Below the pieces are notes generated by a model, which ran no database searches, was not told the DNA's origin, and worked only from the letters and a program-made list of their open reading frames with translations. Made by a program: the position numbers and the translations under genes. From Monarcha castaneiventris obscurior (Eukaryota > Chordata > Aves > Passeriformes > Monarchidae), in the NCBI GenBank assembly GCA_026261815.1, contig JAMPIT010000437.1, positions 1,922,001-1,986,000 on the forward strand: a stretch of 64,000 nucleotides of DNA, written 5' to 3'. Of this stretch, positions 1 to 10,900 are shown one piece after another. Numbering within the stretch: position 1 is the first letter of the stretch; every line of letters begins with the position of its first letter.

Positions 1-201
1 TGCCAGTTCGAGCTCATCACCTGCAGTTACCTCATGGAGCCCTGGGAGAAGGTTCTCTTCTACTCCTTCAACCTGGCCATGGCTGGGCTGCTGCTCTACA
101 CTGCTTATGTCTGCCTGGTTTTCCACCTCAGCTCGGCCTTCCAGCTCCTCTGGGGCTTCCTGGGAAACCCACGGGAAAATGCTCTTTCTGTGGTGAAGTA
201 A
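1..201 (+). CDS. SPTSSB-like small subunit of serine palmitoyltransferase, 3' part (cut by window edge)
   Basis: The visible 66 residues open in frame at base 1 and stop at TAA 199-201; the N-terminus lies outside the window. They contain the family core: a Q-x-x-L-I/V-T-C-S-Y stretch, an M-E-P-W-E motif (family form L-E-P-W-E), a hydrophobic segment, then L-Y-T-A-Y-V. The family encodes small single-pass ER proteins that bind the SPTLC1/SPTLC2-3 core, raise its activity and set acyl-CoA preference in the first step of sphingolipid synthesis. By eye about 20 of 55 aligned residues match the SPTSSB encoded at 26385-26621, and both proteins end in a Val-Val dipeptide plus one residue, so this is a diverged paralogue and not a copy of SPTSSB. 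The residue before the EPWE region is Leu-Met where SPTSSB has Val-Leu. It lies convergent to NMD3. I cannot tell whether an upstream exon carries the start. A recent pseudogene is possible, but no stop or frameshift is seen. Confidence 0.8.
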   Translation, partial: CQFELITCSYLMEPWEKVLFYSFNLAMAGLLLYTAYVCLVFHLSSAFQLLWGFLGNPRENALSVVK

Positions 202-426
202 AGCCACCAGCGACCTGATTTTGGGGTCAAAGAAGTGTTTTCGTGACCATCCCATTTTTGCCCAGGAGCAGGTACAAGCTCTGCTTCCTTCTCTCTTCGT
301 GTTCTGCTCTAACAGCAAATGATTTGGCCAAAATGGCTCCAATCAGTCCCTGTTTTTACTGTTTGCTTCTTCAAGAGCTTTCAATTTTAGTGACCCACTG
401 GAATTACAGAGCTGGGATTGGGACAG

Positions 427-541
427 GAACAACCCCCCTGAAGATTTTGTTATTCCAGGGGAAAGGAACAACCCCCCTGAAGATTTTGTTATTCCAGGGG
501 AAAGGAACAACCCCCCTGAAGATTTTGTTATTCCAGGGAAA
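427..541 (+). repeat. 39-bp tandem repeat, 3 copies
   Basis: Copies start at 427, 466 and 505 and are almost identical; the last loses a G in the G-run near its end. Each holds a C6 run followed by a T-rich stretch and a TTATTCCAGGG block. It lies in the inferred 3' UTR of the SPTSSB-like gene. Confidence 0.93.
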
Positions 542-927
542 GCTGCTTGGACATGGAGAGTTTTCATCTGGAGAAATGATACGGCGTGAATTTGTTCCTG
601 TCTGCCAGAAGAGATGTGCACACAAAAATCCTGGAGGAGTGGGAGCTGCTTCCCTGAGCTTGCTGTGTGTTTATGGAATGATTTCAGTATTTATTCAGTC
701 TCCTTGATTGTTTTATACAATGAATTACTTGACTGGTTCCTTATCATGATGCAAATAATGCCGCTGATTCATTAAAAATGTGAGGATGTGCTGCTATGAA
801 AATTCATGATGAAATTCTGATTCTTGGGCTTTATAAAAAGAGATCATTTTTGGTTTGCTTTTAGAAGATGTGTATCATGTAGAGAATATGAAACCACAGA
901 TTCCCTTGTGGTAGGGTTGCAGCTGAA

Positions 928-933
928 AATAAA
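928..933 (+). terminator. Candidate poly(A) signal, SPTSSB-like gene
   Basis: AATAAA about 730 bases after the stop codon. An ATTAAA at about 771-776 is an alternative. No transcript evidence is available. Confidence 0.4.
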
Positions 934-2505
934 ACCCCTAAAAACTGTAAAAATGCAATGTCTCCTTTTTTCCTAACCCTTCATTCCCTACTTTTCACCT
1001 TTTACACTCTCCCTGCTGAGCAGTGTCTGAAACGTGAACCTCTGAGACTGTAAATAATGTGCTGGCTTTGGCTGTGACTGGTTTGGCTGGAATTTATTCC
1101 AAATTCCATGTCTTTTTAACCTTAAAAACACAAGATTCCTGTGCTGCCAGCTTCCTACAGTGGACAGGAGCTCCACTGGGATGAGCTTGGGAATGAGAAT
1201 TGGAGTTTGGAATCCTCAGGAGATGGAGGGAGCAGAGTAGGGTGCACAGGGTGACACAAATCCACATTTCCCCAACCACACTGAGGTGAGTTTTGGGACA
1301 TTTTCCATGCTCCTGGAATGTCCTCTCCTTCCAGAGAATGGGATGTTGTTGTAGGTGGTAATGCAGGGATTTAGGGAATGAGGCTTGGTCACAGGAGGGG
1401 ACAAAACAAAGTGAAGACATTCATGATGTCATTTGTCACCTCAGCTTGAGAGTCAGCTGCTTTCCCTGTTTATAATGAGGGGGAAATCGGGTAGGAGATG
1501 GAAATAATTTCTCTGGGGAAGTGAGGGCAGCTGTGCTCAAACTCACATGCCTTTTAGCAGTGCCCACGTATCTCTAAGTTTGTAAAAAAAATCAGTTTAA
1601 TACTTTCAGATTCGACTCAGACTGGATGTTTTATTAAAGTAATATAATGGTTGAAGCAGCAATGAGTGTAGATTTGCTTTCGTGCTTGGTCTGTATATTG
1701 TATTTACTGCTATTTATCAATATAATTTATATTTACCGATGTTTGGTAACAGAAGGGGGAACACCCAATATTTTAATTATGTCACTCATTAGACTATTTA
1801 TGGAGACAGTGATTTTTTTTCCAGCCTGTCAGTCTCTAATGCAGAGAAATACAGGCACTGCTTTGCATTACAGGTGCAAAATATCTATTTCTCAATATGC
1901 AAATATCTGTTTCTCAAGACGTGCCTGGGAGCGAGCCCAGGGCAGGAGCAGGTCACTCTCAGCTCCAGCAGAGGACTTCACACGGGCATCCCGAGCATTT
2001 CTGGCCATTCAGGAATCCCACATCAGGCTGGAAGAGCAGGAACTTTTCCCCGGGCCTGTTTGTGTTTCTTGCTGCCTTTCCCATGTGCTGTTTGTGGTCT
2101 CCTCCAGTGCCTGGTGCCCCTTTTGCAGCAGCTGGGGTGGGGTTGTGCTGGTGGAGCTGCTCTGCTCCCATCCCCACATCCCAGCTGGGCTGGGGGAATG
2201 GGAGAGAGCCAGGAAAGCACCAAAATCCAGCAGAGGAAACAAGGGCCCAAGTGGCAGCTCCCCACAGCTCCTGGTTCATTTTCCTCCTCACACCCTTTTC
2301 CCTGCCTGTCCCAAGACTCCAGGATTTAAAAGATTACATCCAAATTCCAGTTGCCATTCGGGTTTCCAGCACTGTCTGCCTGGGCAGGTTCCTGCTGGAA
2401 GCACCAGGAGCCCAAGGAGCTCCAGATTTGTCAGGCCAGGCCTGTGCAGGCTCAGCTGGGAATGGGATCAGGATCAAGCAGGGCCGGAGCTGTGCCAGGA
2501 GAGAG

Positions 2506-2860
2506 TTAGGCTGGATTTTAGGGAAAGGTTCTTCCCTCAGAGGATGCTGGGCACTGCCCAGGCTCCCCAGGGAATGAATAGGCACGGCCCCGAGGCTGCC
2601 AGAGCTGCAGGAGAGTTGGGACAGCGCTGCCAGGGATGCCCAGGGTGGGATTTGGGGTGTCTGTGCAGGGACAGGGGCTGGGATGATCCCTGTGTGTCCC
2701 TTCCAGCTCAGGATATTCTGTGATTCCATAATTCTATGGAATGTGATCCTGCCTTGTGCAATCCAGAGCAGAAAAGTGCATGGCAGCCACATCCTGGAAG
2801 TGTTGGGACAGCGCTGCCAGGGATGCCCAGGGTGGAATTGTTGGGGTGGCCCAGGCTGTT
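2506..2860 (+). mobile_element. CR1 LINE 3' end plus composite tail
   Basis: Starts with the CR1-like GGCTGGATTTTAGGGAAAGG phrase and runs to a tail around 2706-2740 with ATTCTGTGATTCC. It is followed by about 60 bases of other sequence and then a second partial CR1 3' end (GGGACAGCGCTGCCAGGGAT). The same composite occurs at 47783-48145. Confidence 0.75.
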
Positions 2861-4374
2861 CCCACATTTCTCCACATTTTTTTCCATCAGCAAAGTTTGT
2901 CCCAGCTCCACAGGCTGCACTGAGTGGCCACACCACTTCAGGTTTCCTCACCTGATGCTAAAGGCTCCAAGCCTAAAGTAATGAATGCAATGCTGAAGCG
3001 GGAAGCGTTTGGAGAGGAACAGGAAATGGGATATTCCCTGCACGCCCTTCTCTGAGGGCACCGAGGTCAGCTGTGCCTGTCCAGGGGAAGTTTCTGTCCT
3101 GTGGTACTAAAAAAGGAATGCAAGGATGACACTCAGCACCATTCAGGTCCCTGCCATTTGAAAAGGAAACATTTAAATTGAGCAACTTAACCCACGCTGG
3201 TTCAGCAAGAGCGGAAAATAAAGAACAAAATAAGAACCAGCTGCTAAAACCAAAGTGCTCGTGCTGCTCCCCAGGAACCCTTTGATGTTTGCAGCCACAA
3301 CACATCCTGGTGGATTCCTGGCATCCTCATTAGGAGGGATTATTATTGCAGGACTTTCACACCTTATCTCCCATTAATCTGTGTTTTATCGATCCCAGGA
3401 GTTTACACCTCCTAAAGTTTACACCTCCTCAAGGCACTAAAGATGATTCCGTTCGTGTGGAATTTTACCCCCTCAGCTGCTGATCACTTTAGGAGTTTCT
3501 AGAAGCTTAAGAGAAGTTCTTTACTCCTTGTTGTTACTGCCATTGTTTTGCACTACAACGTCTGCACTTTGCTTTATTTACAGCCACGTGTAATTGCAGT
3601 TCTTATCTTGGCTCTTCACTACCTGGCCTGAAAATCCTGCTTGCAAAATGAACCTGTCAGCACCTCCCGGCCTCTGCATCCCACAGGACATTCCCATCTT
3701 GCAGAGATTTGCTTAGAGCAGGGCAGAGTTTCCAACAGATCTGTTTGCTGCTCCAGAGCTGACCTTAAATTACTCCGTCCTGCTTGGCTGAAAGTTTCTG
3801 CTTCACTTTCCTGCTCAGCTGAAACTGCTTCATGCAACACTTGAGTTCCAGTCTCCCTGTGACAGCAAATTCCTTCTTCCTCTCCTGCTGACATTTCCAG
3901 TACAGAGTGCAGATGTTATACAAAATAGGATATATTTAGATCTTTTTCTAGGTATTTTTTACAGGGATAAAGAGAATTTGGAAGGTGAATGTTCCCTGAG
4001 GGGGCCAAGGCTCTGCCTCTTCTTTTCCACCTCTTCCTCCTGCCAGAGCTCCTCTCTCAGGGTGTCAGTCTGGGGATGCTGGAGCATTCAATGAATGTTT
4101 GATTTCTGCCCCTGCTCCAATCCCTTTGGAATCACCACATAAAAATTCCCAGGAAAGGTGTGATCCACCTCAGGGAGCAGCTGGAGCATCCAGCTAAAGC
4201 TGGATTTACACCCGTGCTGGCTTTGGGTGTGAATAAAGTGCAGGCAGAACCATGGTACCTTTGGATCTAAATAAAGTGCAGGCAATTGTTTAAAAATGAT
4301 TCAAAAAATATTTCTAAATCTACTTTAAAAGAATTTGGTTTCGAGATGAAATAATCTGGGATCCCGGCAGAGTC

Positions 4375-4740
4375 TAGGGAATTTCCTGGAGGAAAGGAGG
4401 CTCAGGGGGAAGGAACCTTGTGGCTCTGCACAAGTCCCTGACAGGAGGGGGCAGCCGGGGGGAATTTGGGATCTTATCCCAGGGAACAGGAGGAGGGGGA
4501 ACGGCCTCAGGTTGGGCCAGGGGAGATTTAGGCTGGATATTGGGAAAATTTCTCCATGGAAAGGGTGCTCAGGCCTTGGAACTGCCCAGGGAGGTTTGGA
4601 GTCCCCATCCCTGGATATGCCCAAGGAAGGGCTGGAGGTGGCACTCAGAGCTCTGGGCTGGGGACAAGGCGGGCATCGGGCACAGCCTGGACTCAATCCT
4701 GGAGGGCTTTTCCAGCCCCAGGGATTCTGGGATTACACAT
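4375..4740 (+). mobile_element. CR1 LINE 3' fragment
   Basis: Contains the typical order: AAGGAGGCTCAG, CCTTGTGGCTCTGCACAAG, CCCTGACAGGAGGGGGCAGC, the GGCTGGATATTGGGAAAATT block and a TTTTCCAGCCCCAGGGATTC tail. 5'-truncated, as most bird CR1 copies are. Confidence 0.85.
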
Positions 4741-7205
4741 CCAGGAGGTTTCTCACTGCACCCCACCTGGCAGGGACACCTCTGGAAGTTTTATGTCCAC
4801 ACTACAGGGAGTGCTTTGGAAAAGTCAAATCCAACTGGGAAAAAATCCTGGAGCAGCTGTGAATCCCCACATTTCACCAAGCATTTCAACCCAGGCTGAC
4901 CTTGTCAGAGAGTGGGAAAGGCAGAATTCCAGCCTCCTAAAACTCTGGATTATTTTCACTGAGATCATTCACCTTTTAAGGAAAAGTCTAAGCCAAGCCC
5001 AGGACTCCAAAGGTTTTCTCTTTGCCTGCATTCCTGCTGGATTAACTACACCAAGCTCTCATCCCTGTGCAGGAATTCATTGCAGCAGTTATGGGTTCAG
5101 AATTGCAGCCTTTCCATCTCAGCCCTGCCCTACAAAAAGGCAGGAATTGAGGAAGAGCTCCAAGGGTTAATCACCATCCCCAGAGCACAAAGTGTCAGCA
5201 GGGTGTGCAAACAACACCAACTATTTCACAGCTTCAGGAGTTTCTCACTGAGAAGGGATGAGTTTAAAATTGGCTTTCAAGACTTTTCAGTCCTTGTTGG
5301 GGATTTGTGTCATCCAAAATGGTTTCACTTTAGAAAGCTGAATATTCGAGTTGCACAAAATCCCTTCAGTCCCTTGCTTTACCATCAGGCTTCAGTTTTG
5401 TCATGGAACTGAAACCCCGACAAGTTTTAAACTCTGTTTCCTCTTTCTAACTTGTCTTAACCACGTTCCCATCCTGTATTTAGGAGGAAATGCAGATTCT
5501 GACAGCAACAAGATTCTTTGTTCCATGGTTATGTCCTGGAATGAGCTACAGGAACCATTCCCAAATCCCTCTGGAGCCTCGCTCCTTTTACCTGCTCTGG
5601 GAGGTGCAGCTGAAATAAATGGCCCTGAGTGGAGATGAATCTCCAGCAGAAGGAGCAGTTTGCTGGCATTAAATCCTTCCACACCAAGTTCAAAGCAGCT
5701 CTTGCCTTATTTTTCATTAACTTGGTGTTATTTTGAATTTAAATATTAAGAACTGCATGGGCATAAAGAGTTTTTCCTGAGTTTTTAGCCACCTTTTCCT
5801 TGGAGCAGCTCTTGGGGCCATGCAGGAATAGTGACATCAGGTGGACTCTCATGTTCAGCACAGGCACATCCCGATTTTTCTGTGGCCACTCCTGAAGGAG
5901 AGTGGGGAAAAGGGGATTGTATCCATCTCCATCAATCCCTGCTGGGAGACAGGATGGAAATGGAGCCAGGCTCTTCTCTGTGAAATGATGCCAAATCCCA
6001 AAAGATCCAACACAAGGAACCTGTACCCTTGTCTAACTTTTTAATGGAAAACTTCCTGACACAATATTCCTCTGGAATTCCCTATATTTAAGCTACTTCC
6101 AAGAGTAATGGACTGAAATAACACTGATTTATTTTGTTGGAAGTCCCCACCAGAGCAGTGTCTCAATCCAGCTTGGAAGCTCCCAAAATGGGCCCAGGAG
6201 CTGTCCCTGGAGTGCAGCCAAGGTCAGGCACCTGGCCTGGGGTTAAAAGTGTTTTCCTAGAAATATTTCACCTCAGCAATTCCCAACTGACCCATACTTG
6301 GGACCCCTGTAGTTCCATCAGGCCACCCACTCACAGATCCTTAAAGCAGTGAGAGGTGAAATCTTCACCTAATTAATTAAGCTTTTCATCATCAACATAC
6401 AAGGCTTTCATCTAGAAAAGAAATTATAAACTGAGTGTTTGCACACCCCAATCCCCCTTTTCTGTGTATTTCCCCCCTCAGTTACCCAGCTTTTGTGCTG
6501 CAAGGTCTGACACAAGACATTTTCTCTGAGCAAAACTCAATTCCAAAGTTCTGCACAGCTTTTCCCATGACTTTTCCAACTCAAAATTCCTCAGGATCTG
6601 GGTGGAAATGCATCATTAAGCAGCTCTGACTTAAAATCCTGAACAATTTCTGTTGTATAAAAGGATCTTTTTGTGGGTCAGCTTGGAGATTTGCAGGAAG
6701 AGCAGCAGGGCACAGGGCAGAGGTTATCCAGGAGAATGAATGCCTTTTGTTCAATCCCTTATCCAGTGGCAGTGAGAATACTGGCAAATATTAAATTTGC
6801 TGGACACTCCCTAAACCTCTGTGAGCTCCCAAAGGGACACTGGAAACTTGAGAACCTACAAAGAGACCCAGTTTGGGTTCTGGGGAGCTGCTCCAGCCAA
6901 ACAAATCCCACAAAAGCAAGCAACCCTTGGATTCATGGCTTCTTTGCCCAGCAGCTCAAATCTTCCCAGACAAAACTCCTGCTGAAAGATCCATGAAAGC
7001 TTTTCCAGGCTGGCAGCAGAGCATGGGAAGGGGGGAAGGAAGAGGGAGATCTCCAGGGACAAATAGGATGAGACAACACAGCAAATATCCAACATTCCTG
7101 GGAGACTCCATGACAGAAAACAGGGAGGAGGAAAAGGATTGATCAAAACAGCACAGTTTAAACTCAGCTTTTATTACTCCCCCTTCAGCTGCCACCAACA
7201 GGGAG

Positions 7206-7211
7206 TTTATT
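7206..7211 (-). terminator. Candidate distal poly(A) signal for NMD3
   Basis: TTTATT on + reads AATAAA on the NMD3 strand, about 700 bases after the stop. Alternatives are AATAAA at 7314-7319 and a proximal ATTAAA at 7740-7745. I cannot choose between them from sequence alone. Confidence 0.3.
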
Positions 7212-7313
7212 ATTCTGTCCTCTTTGGGCTTGCAGAGTGCAACTGGATTTTAAAGTCACCTAAAAAAGGATGGATCAAAATATCTGTAGAGGTTTTTAAT
7301 CATTTGTAGCTGA

Positions 7314-7319
7314 TTTATT
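7314..7319 (-). terminator. Alternative poly(A) signal for NMD3
   Basis: AATAAA on the minus strand about 590 bases downstream of the NMD3 stop codon. Confidence 0.3.
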
Positions 7320-7906
7320 AATTAATTACTGGGCATGTTGCTTTTAATCCACTGATACAGGCATGGGATATAGTACAATATTCATCACTCTCCACAGCAT
7401 TTCCCAATTTTTCTCATCAAGAGCTTTCCAGGGAAGTTTTTTGTGTATAAGGGAACAGCAATGACAGTGTTGAGCTTCCCCAAAATATGAATGGATGGAA
7501 TAATCCACCAATATCATAAAAGGCTTCAAACCATTGTGCCAAAAAAATGGGGAAAATCTTCCCCATGTAAGAGATTAAAGCTGTAACAGTAGGTAGGGAC
7601 TCTACCTAAAATGCAGCAAACTGGAATGAAATCTTCCCCTCTGGACATCTTTCCTTATTTTCTCCAGTGCAGAAAGATCCCTTAGGGATGGGAGGAACTT
7701 GTGGAACTTCTATTGCAATGCTTCTACCAGAAACTGAACTTTAATTGCTGATTCTCTGCAATATTATCAATCAAATATTAATTCCAGGCCATTAATTTGG
7801 GGTGCAGTGGGAGTTAAGTCACTTTTCCTGGCCTTGGGATGGTTACTGATGGTTTGGGGAGTTTTTCCTCCCCAAGGGAATATTTCTTGCATTGAAGGCA
7901 CTGTCC

Positions 7907-10900
7907 TTACTGGGTCAGCATTTCTGCTCCCTCCCCTCCAGTGGCATCCTGGGAAATGTGGAGATCCTCCAGCATTTCAGCCAGGCTGATCCGTGGAGCT
8001 CCATCATCATCTGTGTCACTCTCCACTGGAATATCTGCATCTACAAACACACAGAAAAACCAGCTGAGCACAGCAAACAAACCCCAAAGCACCTGAGCAA
8101 CCCCACGGGAAAATGGGGAAAAAAATTCAAACCAACAACCCCCCAAAATAATCAACAAATCACAAAACCAACAGGCAAAAAATTCCTCCTAAAAACCCAA
8201 CAGTCCCCTCATGGAAAAAAAATGAATTCTGTATCAAATCCTTCACCCAGCAGAGATTTGGGTGCAGGAGGAAAATTCTTGTTCTCTCTCATGTTAAAGG
8301 CAAGGAAACAAAACCCATCAGGTGAAAGTCACCTGTGAAATACTTCCCAGCATTTCTCCAGGCGTGGGTAGTTTGGAGAATGCAAATACAGAATTTTAGT
8401 GACAATATCTTCCCTCACACATGATTTAAACATGATTTAGTTACACCCAATGAAGCAGTTAAAAAAAGGCCTTACTTCTGTAAATGTTGACATTCTTCCT
8501 GATGGTCTCATCCTCCTCCAGATCTTCCAGGAAGTCCTGGTATTGCCTGTGAAAGATGTGGGATTTACTCCCTTTTCCTTTGGATTCATGGAAATTTATG
8601 GAACAAAGTAAAATCCCAGAACCAAGCCCATCAGACCTGAGACCATCCCTCCACTTCCAACTCATTTGTGCTGCTGTTTTGTCTTCACCTATTCATTCCC
8701 AACTCATTTAATTCCCCCGTGCTCGTTTATCTCTAATTTTCTCCTTTTTCCCCACTCAGTTGGAGGTTATTTAGAAGCTGCTGCTGCTGGAGCAGCTTTG
8801 TCATTGAGCAAACCCTTGCAAAGGGCAGCAGATACTGAACCTTTCATCATCTGTGTCCGTGGCTTCCCTGTCCCTTTCCAGCTCCTTGAGCTTCCAGTTC
8901 CTGCGGCGCTGCCGCTTGCTGCGGTCGTAGCTCTTCTTGATCAGCACCTGCAGGGAAAAGCAGCCCCTTTTTCCACCTCCCAAAATCCCAAATCCACACT
9001 TGGGCATCTCCAATCAGCTGGACTGGCACTCAGCAGTGTTGCATTGAATTTATAGGGAATTTGTCAGTTTAAATGCATCCAAACATTTGGAAGATGTTCC
9101 TGAAGAGACAAGCACACACTGGGGTTATAAAACAGTTTTTAACCAGCCAGTGATTGGTAATTGGAACAAAACCAATAATAAATGTGTTATTTAACCATGG
9201 TAATTGGAAAACAACCCCAACAGTAAATGTATTAGTCATCATTCACATATTTAAGAAAATAATCCTTAAAAGTCAGATGATCCTCAAATTTCATTTGTTG
9301 ATATCCTCTCTTCCTTCAGACACTGTTCATTATAAAATCACAGTCCCTCCTAGCCCTGGAGAACTCTGTCCAGAGAAAGGGATTTTCTTACCACATCAGG
9401 AATATGTTGGGGGTTCATCTTGTTGGCAAATTCATCATTTAAGTTGCAGTTGGCCAAGTCAAACCTAAAATAAAAACAGGGGTTTTATTCTGCTTTATGA
9501 AAAAAATTACCTCAGTGTATCATGTTTGTATTAAAGGGCAGCACGGAGCAAGCTGCAGCTCCTAAGGAAGATCAATATTTCCAGATGAAGGCAAACAAAT
9601 AAAAATCCATATTAATGTGCAGCTTTCATAACCATGAGCAGCTGCTGTTCCCAAATCCTGCTCTGTTGGCACTTCCCAACCTCTGGAATCCAAACTGAGG
9701 TTCTGCTGGGCTCACAATGTTCACGTTTAAACCTTTTTAGGCATCACCTAATTTACCTAATCTTACAAAAATTTCACATTTGTTTTCACTGTGTATGATA
9801 TTCATTAGCAAACAAATAATTAATGGGTATTTTAAAAATCCTTCCCATCTATTTGCCCCTAAATTGTGATTCCAAGCTGCACTCTTGAAGGCAATGCCTC
9901 AGCTCTCTTATTTCTCCCAATTTTCACACAAAAACTCCTGCTAGAAAATAATTTCCTGGATTAGGCCCAGGACGATTCCACCCCTTTTGCTGCTTTCATT
10001 TTGAAAACAGAACAGTTCAACACATGAATTCAATCATTAAATATAAATTATATATAAATTATAACACATGAATTCAGTCATTAAATACTCATTTAATGGA
10101 AGTTTCAGAAAAGAAGAACAGACCCCAGGACCAGGTCCCCAGGATTCAGGATGTGTCCCAGGTGAGTACAGCAGAAGTATTGGTGATCCGTGTCCAGCTC
10201 CGAGGTTTTCCTGACCCAGGCTTCAGCCAGAGTGTGCTTTGGGAATGGAAAAGAAAACATTCCTTAACCAAACCCAGCTTAACCCCAACACCTGCACTGA
10301 TTTAAACTGCACTTGTCACTAAACTTGTGTTGCTGCATCAAATATCCAGTGTATTCCTTGCTACTCCTCATTTCTCATCTTTACAGAAGGCAGGAAAAGA
10401 AAATGCCAACTCCCAGGAATTCCCAAAGGCTGTTTCTATAACTAGATGCCTATTTTAGCTTTTAACTGAGAAGATTCATTAATTCTGATTAAAAAGCAAT
10501 GCTTCTGTAGTCCAACAAAACCAATTCAGTAATTAGAGCTGCAAAGTTAACACAAAACATTTCAATAACCAGTAACAAGCAGAGTTTGAACTCTTGTTCA
10601 AGAAGAATTTCTGGAAGTGGAATTCACATCCTGCCTGTGCCATTTCCAAACCAAATTCTCCACAGGGTCCCAAGAAAAGCTTTTGCCAGTGGCAAGATCC
10701 AGAACAGCCCAGTCTGACTGTGCCAGGCAGATCCAGATCATGAATTCAGCTGAGCACAAGGCCCAAAACATGAATTAAACAGGGAAATTCTCACCTTGTT
10801 TGATCGAGCCCCTGCCCCAGCACCTTTTTTCTTCTCGTGGACCCTGTTGATGTCCATGATGATGAACTCCTCCAGCTGCTTGGGGTGGAACAGGCTGTTG

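Larger units (their letters stand above)
202..955 (+). other. Probable 3' UTR of the SPTSSB-like gene
   Basis: AT-rich sequence directly after the stop codon with no coding signal. It contains a triplicated 39-bp repeat (427-541) and ends near an AATAAA at 928-933. The extent is inferred from that poly(A) signal. Confidence 0.45.
956..7180. other. Intergenic region between SPTSSB-like and NMD3 3' ends
   Basis: No coding exon recognised. The open frames here are short or translate CR1 sequence. It contains a CR1 3' end joined to a second fragment (2506-2860) and a longer CR1 copy (4375-4740). The rest is unique AT-rich sequence in which I see no structure. Confidence 0.6.

Noticed and set aside
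1647..2723. 358-codon + strand open frame
   Set aside because: Its C-terminal part translates CR1 sequence, and the N-terminal part is AT-rich unique sequence with no recognisable domain.
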